From the NCBI GenBank assembly GCA_003512525.1, contig DOQG01000012.1, positions 1-27,101 on the forward strand: 27,101 nt of DNA, read 5' to 3'. Made by a program: the position numbers and the translations under genes. Shown in pieces: positions 7,500 to 14,746 of the stretch (within the stretch, counting starts at the first letter, position 1; every line of letters starts with the position of its first letter). Origin of the DNA: Oscillospiraceae bacterium (GTDB taxonomy: Bacteria > Bacillota > Clostridia > Oscillospirales > Ruminococcaceae). The notes beneath the pieces were generated by a model, which was not told the origin of the DNA, did no database searches, and was given only the letters and a program-made list of their open reading frames with translations.

Positions 7500-8495
7500 A
7501 TGAGAATAACACAGAGCATGACCAACAGACGCTATATGTCGCAGCTTAATGCCGCTCTCGAAAGAAAAAACGCCTCCGAGCGAAAGATACATTCGACCAA
7601 GAGATACAACAGAGCAAGCGAAGACCCGATAAGCGCCGCAAAAGCACTGAGAACAAGAAAAGCGATCTCAAACACCAACGATTATCTGGGCAACCTTGAA
7701 ACCGCCGAACAAATATATAACGGTGCAGACAGTGTTCTGATGAATGTAAACGACATTCTGGACAACATAATCGAGAAAGTAACATATGCCGCAAACGGCA
7801 CTCAGCATGATGAAGATGAGGAGATCCTCGCTCAGACTGTCGAAACTTTCGCAGATGAGATAGTAAGACTTTTCAACACCGATATAGCCGAAAGAAGAAT
7901 TTTCGGCGGTGTAAACAATGACTTCACCATATTCAAGATCGAAAATGCCGGCGGCAAAAAGACGATTACCTACAACGGAGTTGATATAAACTCCATTGAC
8001 GATCCGGACAAATTCCCCTATTCAGAATCAAGCTATACGGACATCGGTATCGGAATGGTGATCGACCCCGCAACAGGTAGAGTAGATCACCAGTCGGCAC
8101 TGCCCGTAACATTCAACGGTGCAAAGATAACAGGCTGCGGCAAGGATGATGAAGGCGACTCCAAGAATATAATCCAGATAACCCTTGATGCCGCACAGGC
8201 TGTAAGAGAGGGCGACAAGATAAAGGCTATGGACTATATCGACAAGCTGAGAGCGGCTCAGACAAGCGTCAGCGTTGCTCACGCCGATATAGGAAATAAG
8301 CAGGAGTATATCGAATACAATAAAAATCGCCTTACAAACAATATGGAAACTCTGCTTGAACAGCAGAACAACCTAGAAGGCACGGATATGGGCGCGGAAA
8401 CGACCAACTGGAAAACGCTTGAAGCGATCTACAACGTTTCATTGCAGTTTGCATCATCTGTAATACCGATGAGCATATTCCAGTTTATTTCATAA
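7500..8495 (+). CDS. flgL: Flagellar hook-associated protein 3 (FlgL)
   Basis: A 331-residue flagellin-like junction protein that links FlgK to the filament. The N-terminal D0 helix RITQSMTNRRYMSQLNAALE (2-21) and SEDPISAAKALRTRKAIS are typical of FlgL and flagellin N domains. The C-terminal helix ends in IYNVSLQFASSVIPMSIFQF, like the FlgL ending with the leucine/phenylalanine-rich tail. The middle is shorter than in flagellin hypervariable domains and its position after flgK fits FlgL, so I do not call it flagellin. The ribosome site GAAAGGA precedes ATG 7500. Confidence 0.93.
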   Translation: MRITQSMTNRRYMSQLNAALERKNASERKIHSTKRYNRASEDPISAAKALRTRKAISNTNDYLGNLETAEQIYNGADSVLMNVNDILDNIIEKVTYAANGTQHDEDEEILAQTVETFADEIVRLFNTDIAERRIFGGVNNDFTIFKIENAGGKKTITYNGVDINSIDDPDKFPYSESSYTDIGIGMVIDPATGRVDHQSALPVTFNGAKITGCGKDDEGDSKNIIQITLDAAQAVREGDKIKAMDYIDKLRAAQTSVSVAHADIGNKQEYIEYNKNRLTNNMETLLEQQNNLEGTDMGAETTNWKTLEAIYNVSLQFASSVIPMSIFQFIS

Positions 8496-8545
8496 ATCAT
8501 CGCTCTGAGTGAAAGAGTGAAAAATAATACGGGGAGGAAGATACA

Positions 8546-9172
8546 ATGAATCCGAATTTGCTTAAGATCACAAGCATACCGATAAGCATTGAGGTGAATG
8601 TCACAAACGGTACATTAAAAGCACCTGAGGACAAAGAGCCGCTCAAAATCGATATCAACCGCACACCCGGTGGATACAAGATGAAGAGCAGACCCGCAAA
8701 GATAAATATCGATACTTATGCGGCACGTTCAAGTATGGGCTATGGCGAATACAATGCCGCCGACTTCAATCAGAAGGAAGCTGACAGAGGTTTTAAGATA
8801 GCCTATCAGGGAGTAGCAAGAATAGTGAGCGAGGGCGACCAGCTTGCAAGAGGTGTATCACCGTCAGAGATTGCCGCACAGCAGATGCGTGCGGGCGCAA
8901 CCATAGAAACGGCTATAGATTTTCTGCCTAAGGGCGGTGCTGATGTATCCTTTGATAAGGGTACGCTCAGCATAAACTATACTCCCACCGATATAAATAT
9001 CGACTGGGAAAACATAAATTCCTCCGTTGTCGAGTTTGTTCCCGGCAATATAGAGTTTATAGTAAAAGAACGCCCCAGAGTGGAAATAGAATATGTGGGC
9101 GAGCCTATATACGTTCCGCCGAGTGCAAATCCTGCATACGTTCCGCCTAAAAAGCTCAACACCAAGGGCTGA
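8546..9172 (+). CDS. yviE: DUF6470 family protein (YviE-like)
   Basis: A 208-residue protein in the position of B. subtilis yviE, between flgL and fliW. Its N-terminal part contains short repeating phrases built on I-x-I-D/N (for example PLKIDINRTPG, PAKINIDT), followed by a helical middle with GVARIVSEGDQLARG and a C-terminal stretch of alternating beta-like segments and VPPSANPAYVPP. DUF6470 proteins are found in flagellar operons of Firmicutes and their biochemical role is not established. A strong GGGGAGGA lies before ATG 8546. There is no signal peptide or membrane segment, so it is cytosolic or exported by the flagellar route. Confidence 0.78.
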   Translation: MNPNLLKITSIPISIEVNVTNGTLKAPEDKEPLKIDINRTPGGYKMKSRPAKINIDTYAARSSMGYGEYNAADFNQKEADRGFKIAYQGVARIVSEGDQLARGVSPSEIAAQQMRAGATIETAIDFLPKGGADVSFDKGTLSINYTPTDINIDWENINSSVVEFVPGNIEFIVKERPRVEIEYVGEPIYVPPSANPAYVPPKKLNTKG

Positions 9173-9207
9173 TAAATCAGAAATCTGAAAGGAAACGGTA
9201 AAGATCA

Positions 9208-9645
9208 ATGGAGATAATGACCAGAGATTTCGGTAAAGTAAATGTAGACGAAAGCAAGATATTCAACTTCCCGTCAGGACTTTTTGCGTTTGAAGAATGC
9301 AGGCAGTTTGCTTTGCTCAGTCCGCTCGGTGAAAATGTATACCCTATGTGGCTGCAGTCTACCGAAAATGTTACACCGTGTTTTATCGTTTTCGACCCGG
9401 CTATTATAGACGGAGCTTATAAGATAACGCTTAACAGCTCTGAAAAGAAACTGCTGAAGATAAACGACAACTCAAATGTCAGATGCTTATCAATAGCAGT
9501 CGTACCGGAGGACTACAAAAAGACTACGGTGAATATGAAATGCCCCATAGTTATAAACTCAGACGAAAATCTCGCCGCACAGGTCATACTCCCCGAAAAG
9601 TATGAGATACGTCTGCCGATATATATCGATAAGGGGGCAAAGTAA
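9208..9645 (+). CDS. fliW: Flagellar assembly factor FliW
   Basis: A 145-residue FliW of standard length. FliW binds flagellin and, when flagellin is used up by assembly, binds CsrA and lifts its repression of flagellin translation. Conserved parts visible are IFNFPSGLFAFEECRQFALL (19-38), MWLQSTE (48-54), PCFIVFDP and CPIVIN. Its stop codon overlaps the csrA start (TAATG at 9643-9647), so the two antagonists are translationally coupled, as in many Firmicutes. GAAAGGAAACGG precedes ATG 9208. Confidence 0.93.
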   Translation: MEIMTRDFGKVNVDESKIFNFPSGLFAFEECRQFALLSPLGENVYPMWLQSTENVTPCFIVFDPAIIDGAYKITLNSSEKKLLKINDNSNVRCLSIAVVPEDYKKTTVNMKCPIVINSDENLAAQVILPEKYEIRLPIYIDKGAK

Positions 9646-9872
9646 TGCTTGTAGTAACACGAAAAACAGACGAAAGTCTTACGATATCCGACAACATTGA
9701 GATAACCGTTCTTGAAATAGGCAAGGACAGGGTGAAGATCGGCATCTCCGCACCGAAAGATGTGAAGATAATCCGAAATGAGCTGAGAGATGCACAGGAT
9801 ATGAATAAAGAATCATCGCAGGCACTGCCCAAGGCGGCAATGGAAGCCCTGCTCGGTATGAAGAAAGACTGA
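9645..9872 (+). CDS. csrA: Translational regulator CsrA
   Basis: A 75-residue RNA-binding dimer protein. MLVVTRKTDESLTI (1-14) is the first RNA-contacting strand, and APKDVKIIRNEL (36-47) carries the conserved RNA-contacting arginine (R44) in the fifth strand. The C-terminal extension, QALPKAAMEALLGMKKD, is a helix typical of the FliW-regulated class found in Firmicutes. In B. subtilis CsrA represses flagellin (hag) translation. Here the next gene is fliD rather than hag, so the main target must be elsewhere. The purine-rich GGA at the fliD ribosome site is a possible but unproved local target. Confidence 0.95.
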   Translation: MLVVTRKTDESLTISDNIEITVLEIGKDRVKIGISAPKDVKIIRNELRDAQDMNKESSQALPKAAMEALLGMKKD

Positions 9873-9888
9873 AAGGAAGAGATAAGAT

Positions 9889-12501
9889 ATGGCAACAACA
9901 AACAGCAGCAGCATATTAAGATTCAGCGGTATGAACTCGGGACTTGATACCGAGTCTATCGTAAATGCTATGACGGCGGCTACAAAGCTGAAAATAACAA
10001 AGCAGAACCGTAAAGCGATAACACTCAAATGGAAACAGGAAGCATATCAGAATATAACAACAAAGCTCACAGACTTTCAGAACAAATATCTTGATATGCT
10101 CAATTCCAAGGTCAACCTTAAAAGCAAATCCACCTTTACAAAATACGGCGCAACGGTTTCCACTTTAAACGCAGACGGCATACTCAAAGAGGGTACTCCT
10201 GCCGGTGTATCGGTACGCTCAGGCACAAATGCAGTACCCGGTACATACAATGTAAAGGTGCTCCAGACCGCCACACAGGCTAAGTATCAGGGCAGTGCAA
10301 TGGACGCAAGCTCGCTTGACTTATCACAGTACAACGATGCTTCACAGAACTACTCGTTCAATATAACGGTAGGCACGAAGTCAACTGTTATAAACTTCAA
10401 CGGCGGCAGTGCCGACAGCGTACGTTCGCAGATAAACAGCCAGCTTAAAGATACATACGGCGCATCAAACACAAGCGGTCAGGGTCTGGTTTATGTCAAC
10501 GAGAGCGGTAAGCTCATATCCTCCGACAGACAGGCGATGTCGCTTACAGGTGTTGCCAATATGTATGGTAACTTCACATTTGACTTAAGCGGAAATATCA
10601 ACGCAGGCACAAACAAATTCAATATAACTGTCGGTGACGAAACAGTAAGCATTTCTTTTGACAGCTACACAGCCGATTATTTCAATCAGACAGACAGCAC
10701 TACGCTCGGTGCTCAGAAAAGAGAGGAATATCAGAACCTTTATTTCGGCGAGCAGGCTGAAAAGCTGTATAACGCGGCTAAAGCTGACGGTTCTGTAGAT
10801 TTTGATGCTTTAAGGACGCAGGCTTACGACAAAGCAAAGCAGGCGGATTACGACAAAAAGTTTGAAAGCGAAAAGACAAAAGCCATAGCCGAATATGACG
10901 AAGAGCTGAAAACCAACTATGACAACGGCATAGCAGACGGCTCTATAGCAGAAGGCACGAGCTTTGAGGACTGGAAGAAGACTCAGGCAGAATTTGACGA
11001 GAACGCTTTCAAGACAGCATTTGACGAGCAGTACGCAAAGGACTTTGACGAAACCGCATTCAAAGCGCAGTTCGACAAGGATTATGACGAGCTTTCCGCA
11101 TATAAGGATACGCTTAATGCAGACGATTTCAAGCTGTCCAACGAGGACCTTGCCGCTTATGCAAACAAGTATGAGCTGAATAAGGCAATAGGAAAGGTTA
11201 AGCTGTCCGACGGAACCGGTCTTAACATAGACGAAAATGGCACTGTTACAGCCGCAAACGGCGAAAAGCTCGCGGTTGCCGCAGATCCCGCAACGCAGAA
11301 TACGTTCGGTGCGTCTACAGCCAGAAAGACTACAGCACAGGTCACAACAGCCACAACACTTAAGGATTTAGGCGTTGAGGACAGTGCGACCTTCACTATA
11401 AACGGCACAAAGTTCACATTCACATCGGATTATACAGTAGCAAAGATGATGAGCGAAATTAACGCCAGCAAGAACGCCGGCGCAACCATGACGTTCAGCA
11501 CACTTACAAACAGCTTTGCTCTCAGCTCATCGGGTTATGGCACAGCCGCATCCATCGAATTTTCCGCAGAGAACGGAAGCGCGGGTGCAGAGCTTCTCAG
11601 CACGCTCGGTCTTACATCGGGTACGCTGACACAGGGACGCAACCTGCAGCTTGAAGTAAACGGCGAAACAATAGAAACCTCGTCAAACAGCTTCACTGCG
11701 GACGGCACGACAATGACATTCACATCCGCCGCACAGGGTGCAGAGTTCTCTTACGAGGTAAAGAAGGACAACAGCAGTGCGATAGACGCTATAAAGTCAT
11801 TCGTTGAAGATTACAACAAGATTATCGAAGAAGTTTACGGTCAGCTTGACCAGAAGCCGAACTCCGACTACTACGCACTTACCGATGACGATATTGAGGA
11901 TATGGATTTATCCGAAAAACAGCAGGAGAAGTGGGAAGAAAAGGCTAAGGAAGGTCTGCTTTACAACGACAGCACAGTATCGACAGTAATGCAGAAGATG
12001 CGTTCCGTTCTTTATTCTACGGTAAAGACAGCGGACGGACAGACATTCAGCCTGTTCAGCATGGGTATTACTACAAGCGACGACTGGGGTGACCACGGCA
12101 AGCTTGAGCTGGACGAAACAAAGCTTGAAGCTGCATTTGAGCAGTATGCCGACCAGATAGCAGACCTGTTCGCAGGCACAACGGTCGATGAAAACGGCAA
12201 CACCGTAAAGACTGGCATCATGCACAAGCTTGATGGTGTGCTTACAGGAGCTGTAAAGACAACAGGTGCAAGAAAAGACAAGGGTACACTTGTACAGCTT
12301 GCAGGCACAAAGACAGGCACTTCTGCAACGGATAACTCGATATACGATCAGTTGAAGAGCATTTCCACGCTTATCTCGTCGCTTGAAACAAGATATGAAA
12401 AGCAGCAGGACAGATACTGGAAACAGTTCTCAAATCTCGAAACAATGATGGGTTCGCTCAATAGCCAGACCAGCTATATCCAGCAGCTGATGCAGTTCTG
12501 A
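9889..12501 (+). CDS. fliD: Flagellar filament cap FliD, enlarged
   Basis: An 870-residue filament cap protein, much longer than the usual 450-650. The FliD_N region is visible in SSSILRFSGMNSGLDTESIV (6-25) and the FliD_C region in the last third (SFVEDYNKIIEEVYGQL, then LLYNDSTVSTVMQKMR). The C-terminal helix ends in SQTSYIQQLMQF. The surplus is mostly at residues 275-432, a charged stretch rich in Asp, Glu, Lys and Tyr, with a 17-residue tandem repeat at 369-402. It lies between conserved halves, where FliD D2/D3 domains face outward. The second half also has flagellin_IN-like motifs. FliD caps the growing filament and helps flagellin fold. AGGAAGAG precedes ATG 9889, 16 bp after csrA. Confidence 0.93.
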   Translation: MATTNSSSILRFSGMNSGLDTESIVNAMTAATKLKITKQNRKAITLKWKQEAYQNITTKLTDFQNKYLDMLNSKVNLKSKSTFTKYGATVSTLNADGILKEGTPAGVSVRSGTNAVPGTYNVKVLQTATQAKYQGSAMDASSLDLSQYNDASQNYSFNITVGTKSTVINFNGGSADSVRSQINSQLKDTYGASNTSGQGLVYVNESGKLISSDRQAMSLTGVANMYGNFTFDLSGNINAGTNKFNITVGDETVSISFDSYTADYFNQTDSTTLGAQKREEYQNLYFGEQAEKLYNAAKADGSVDFDALRTQAYDKAKQADYDKKFESEKTKAIAEYDEELKTNYDNGIADGSIAEGTSFEDWKKTQAEFDENAFKTAFDEQYAKDFDETAFKAQFDKDYDELSAYKDTLNADDFKLSNEDLAAYANKYELNKAIGKVKLSDGTGLNIDENGTVTAANGEKLAVAADPATQNTFGASTARKTTAQVTTATTLKDLGVEDSATFTINGTKFTFTSDYTVAKMMSEINASKNAGATMTFSTLTNSFALSSSGYGTAASIEFSAENGSAGAELLSTLGLTSGTLTQGRNLQLEVNGETIETSSNSFTADGTTMTFTSAAQGAEFSYEVKKDNSSAIDAIKSFVEDYNKIIEEVYGQLDQKPNSDYYALTDDDIEDMDLSEKQQEKWEEKAKEGLLYNDSTVSTVMQKMRSVLYSTVKTADGQTFSLFSMGITTSDDWGDHGKLELDETKLEAAFEQYADQIADLFAGTTVDENGNTVKTGIMHKLDGVLTGAVKTTGARKDKGTLVQLAGTKTGTSATDNSIYDQLKSISTLISSLETRYEKQQDRYWKQFSNLETMMGSLNSQTSYIQQLMQF
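10993..11094 (+). repeat. Tandem 51-bp repeat inside fliD
   Basis: Two in-frame units of 51 bp (10993-11043 and 11044-11094) encode FDENAFKTAFDEQYAKD and FDETAFKAQFDKDYDEL. Synonymous differences between the units show that the duplication is not recent. The unit is acidic/aromatic and predicted helical. Confidence 0.75.
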
Positions 12502-12537
12502 TGACCCCGTAAAAATACACAGCGTAAGGAATACGAT

Positions 12538-12957
12538 ATGAATAACGCATTTTCTGCATATAAAAAGCAATCGGTCACTACTCTCACCCCCGGCGAGATA
12601 GTGGTAAGGCTGTATCAGGAGGCTGAGCGTCAGCTCAACAGAGCGTCCTACTATATTCCCTTAAAGAACTACGAAGAAACCAACAAGGCGCTTATAAAGG
12701 CGCAGGACGTGATAAACGCCCTGCGTTCCTGCCTTGATATGAAAATACCCGTATCTAAAAATCTTGACTCGCTGTATGAATATTTCAACCGTGAGATCGT
12801 TGAAGCAAACGTGAAAAAGGATAAGGCTAAGGTAGATGCTCTTCTGCCTATGATAGCCGAACTGCGTGAAGCTTTTACGGAAATAAACAGCATGAGCAAA
12901 GAACAGATGGAAGCGCAGGAAAAGTCGGCACAGCCCGCTATGCAGGAACAGGCATAA
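12538..12957 (+). CDS. fliS: Flagellin export chaperone FliS
   Basis: A 139-residue helical chaperone that binds flagellin C-termini in the cytosol and prevents early polymerisation. YKKQSVTTLTPGEIVVRLYQ (8-27) is the characteristic N-terminal region, and the helices with ALIKAQDVINALRSCLD and YFNREIVEANVKKD match the family. The tail after residue 120 is Gln/Glu/Ala-rich and probably disordered. It follows fliD by 36 bp, the common fliD-fliS pairing. Its presence implies that a flagellin gene exists elsewhere in the genome. Confidence 0.92.
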   Translation: MNNAFSAYKKQSVTTLTPGEIVVRLYQEAERQLNRASYYIPLKNYEETNKALIKAQDVINALRSCLDMKIPVSKNLDSLYEYFNREIVEANVKKDKAKVDALLPMIAELREAFTEINSMSKEQMEAQEKSAQPAMQEQA

Positions 12958-12999
12958 AATACACGGTGTTTAAACCCCACCGGAAAGGAATCCGATATA

Positions 13000-13479
13000 A
13001 TGAAAAAGGCAGATGCACAAACACTGCTTACGCTCATGGACGAGCTGACGGAGCTTATGACCGAGTATGACCGTCGTACTGACCGTATGGTCACAAACGA
13101 CCTTGAAGTCATTCAGCAGGTGCTTTTATCCCGTAATGAGCTTATGGATAAAATGCGTCAGGTAAAGCAATCTATAATGGATGTAGCAAACGCACAGGTT
13201 CCTGCCGAGCGCGAGCTTATCCGCAATATACTGAACAACAAGCCCGTTACAGACAGTCTTTCATATGAATTAAGGCAGTTGCAATCCAAGATGCGCCACC
13301 TTCACGATATTAAAAGCGAAATTGAAGTCAAGGATAAAAAGGTTACCGCGGTAGTCCGTCAGAACTACGAGGACGTAAAGGCAGAGCTTGAGTCGCTCAA
13401 GGTCGATAAAAAGAAGATAGATTACTACAGCAGCGTAAAGCTCGGCGGCAAAGGCAAAACCTTCAACTCCAACTACTAG
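13000..13479 (+). CDS. FliT/FlgN-like flagellar chaperone
   Basis: A 159-residue, strongly helical, charged protein in the place of fliT, last in the operon. It has long stretches suited to coiled-coil formation, such as LMDELTELMTEYDRRTDRM (11-29) and HDIKSEIEVKDKKVTAVVRQ. FliT binds FliD and sometimes regulates the class II activator; FlgN-type proteins bind FlgK/FlgL. Sequence alone does not tell which, so I leave the symbol empty. GGAAAGGA precedes ATG 13000. The operon ends here, with terminators starting at 13626. Confidence 0.68.
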   Translation: MKKADAQTLLTLMDELTELMTEYDRRTDRMVTNDLEVIQQVLLSRNELMDKMRQVKQSIMDVANAQVPAERELIRNILNNKPVTDSLSYELRQLQSKMRHLHDIKSEIEVKDKKVTAVVRQNYEDVKAELESLKVDKKKIDYYSSVKLGGKGKTFNSNY

Positions 13480-13625
13480 CGGCGGGTCGTCGCTGACAAT
13501 TCGCCGTTGCGGGTGTGACCCGCTACAAATTCGCCGTTCCGGCAGTTGGAGAGTAGCGTAAGTTGCGTTACCGGCGAGCGCCTACGGCGCACCCTATAGA
13601 CGTTAGTACATAATCAAGCATAATT

Positions 13626-13667
13626 AAAAGGATACTGCAACGAATACGGTTTGCGGTATCCTTTTTT
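13626..13667 (+). terminator. Flagellar operon terminator, unit 1
   Basis: AAAAGGATAC (13626-13635) pairs with GTATCCTTTT, followed by more T (13656-13667). The inner GCAA/TTGC extends the stem. It is the first strong terminator after the last flagellar gene. The A-run on the other side makes it potentially bidirectional. Confidence 0.85.
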
Positions 13668-13800
13668 GCGGGTGTGAGCTGTTGCGGGTGTGACCCGCCG
13701 CAAATTCGCCGTTCCGGCAGTTGGAGAGTAGCGTAAGATGCGTTACCGGCGAACGCCTACGGCGCACCCTATAGACGTTAGTACATATTCAAGCATAATT

Positions 13801-13843
13801 AAAAGGATACTGCAACGAATACGGTTTGCGGTATCCTTTTTTT
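13801..13843 (+). terminator. Terminator in tandem unit 2
   Basis: The same hairpin as in unit 1: AAAAGGATAC (13801-13810) against GTATCC and seven T (13831-13843). Confidence 0.8.
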
Positions 13844-13976
13844 GCGGGTGTGAGCTGTTGCGGGTGTGACCCGCCGCAAATTCGCCGTTGCGGCAGTCGG
13901 AGAGTAGCGTAAGTTGCGTTACCGGCGAGCGCCTACGGCGCACCCTATTGACGTTAGTACATATTCAAGCATAATC

Positions 13977-14018
13977 AAAAGGATACTGCAACGAATACGG
14001 TTTGTGGTATCCTTTTTT
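13977..14018 (+). terminator. Terminator in tandem unit 3
   Basis: The same hairpin: AAAAGGATAC (13977-13986) against GTATCCTTTTTT (14007-14018), with one inner G-C pair changed to G-U. Confidence 0.8.
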
Positions 14019-14108
14019 GCGGGTGTGAGCTGATCCGGATTTGTTTTACCTGTTTATTATAGAGCCGGAATAGAGTGGTTGTAGAACCCGCCGCTTTTAA
14101 AAAGCGAC

Positions 14109-14146
14109 AGAAAATGAAAAGCCCGTCACCTTTCGATGACGGGCTT
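14109..14146 (-). terminator. Terminator of the small surface-protein gene
   Basis: AAGCCCGTCA (14119-14128) pairs perfectly with TGACGGGCTT (14137-14146). Read on the minus strand, the stem is followed by TTTTCATTTTC, so it ends the gene at 14213-14431. Confidence 0.8.
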
Positions 14147-14212
14147 ATAAATTCTAACATTGTCCTTCTTAACCACCGAGTGTGGTTAATGTCGAATTTA
14201 TCAAGCGTTAAA

Positions 14213-14431
14213 TTACTTGTTCTTCTTCTTTAAAACGATACCGCTTACTGTAAGAGCGCCTGCAGCGAGAGCTACGGGAACTACTGTAAGTACAACACCT
14301 GTGTTTGTGTTGCCTGAAGATGCACCGGGCTTAACGTCCTCTGACTTACCGATGTCACCTGCAGCGAAAGCTGCTGTTGAGCAAGCTGCTACCATTGCAA
14401 TAGATGCTACTGTTGCTAAAATCTTTTTCAT
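14213..14431 (-). CDS. Small exported protein with sortase-like C-terminal signal
   Basis: A 72-residue protein I do not recognise by name. It has a classical signal peptide (MKKILATVASIAMVAACS, then AFA/AGD) and a short polar middle (about 25 residues). The C-terminal anchor consists of NTNTGV, a hydrophobic helix VVLTVVPVALAAGALTVSGI and a KKKNK tail. This resembles N-x-x-TG sortase substrates with VVP-type hydrophobic stretches seen in Ruminococcaceae. I chose ATG 14431 because GGAGG lies 8 bases upstream and the signal peptide starts there; the longer frame adds a non-signal extension. After processing only about 40 exposed residues would remain. A lipoprotein reading (Cys near residue 29) is less likely. 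Confidence 0.7.
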   Translation of the reverse strand: MKKILATVASIAMVAACSTAAFAAGDIGKSEDVKPGASSGNTNTGVVLTVVPVALAAGALTVSGIVLKKKNK

Positions 14432-14529
14432 TTCTTTGTCCTCCATGTATTCTGTGCTTAAAAGCACGTTTTAGTTTTTACAATTACGCAGTCACAAGTT
14501 TTTCTCAAAAAGTTTCACGCTTTTTTTAA

Positions 14530-14560
14530 ATATTCAAAAATTTTTTTTGATTTTGAATAT
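14530..14560. promoter_or_regulatory. AT-rich inverted repeat upstream of the small surface gene
   Basis: ATATTCAAAA (14530-14539) and TTTTGAATAT (14551-14560) are a perfect 10-bp inverted repeat about 100 bp upstream of the minus-strand gene start. It could be an operator or only AT-rich chance. The rest of 14432-14690 is low-complexity A/T with repeated AAAAAGTTT phrases; no gene is seen. Confidence 0.35.
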
Positions 14561-14687
14561 CTCTTTATCAACTGCTTACATATCGGTAGTCGGCGGTGGG
14601 AGCTAAAAAGTTTCAGAAATTTTCAAAAATTTTTAAAAAGTTTTTAAAAAGTGAGGCAAAGTGAGTGTTTATGCGGGTTTACGAGAT

Positions 14688-14727
14688 GTGAAAAATACGG
14701 CTGTCTTGTGAAACAGCCGTATTTTAT
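14688..14727 (-). terminator. Terminator of the pyrimidine operon
   Basis: ATACGGCTGT (14695-14704) pairs perfectly with ACAGCCGTAT (14713-14722). T-runs exist on both sides, so it can act in both directions. It lies 20 bp after the preA stop codon and marks the end of the minus-strand operon. Confidence 0.85.
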
Positions 14728-14746
14728 AAAGATTCTTATCGAAAAA

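Larger units (their letters stand above)
13506..14031. repeat. Three tandem 175-bp units with built-in terminators
   Basis: Units at 13506-13680, 13681-13856 and 13857-14031 are nearly identical (175, 176, 175 bp). Each contains, in order, GCGGGT-GTG-ACCCGC, a GCGCC-TAC-GGCGC hairpin and a terminator hairpin AAAAGGATAC/GTATCCTTTTTT. A partial unit lies just before at about 13480-13505. In unit 3 a C-to-T change turns an inner G-C pair of the terminator into G-U, so the fold is kept. No credible coding frame runs through the units. The remaining gene-free part to 14118 shows only a CGCTTTT/AAAAGCG hairpin (about 14092-14106). Confidence 0.85.

Noticed and set aside
7500..8495. Flagellin (hag)
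   Set aside because: It resembles flagellin at both ends, but its position after flgK and its C-terminal tail fit FlgL.
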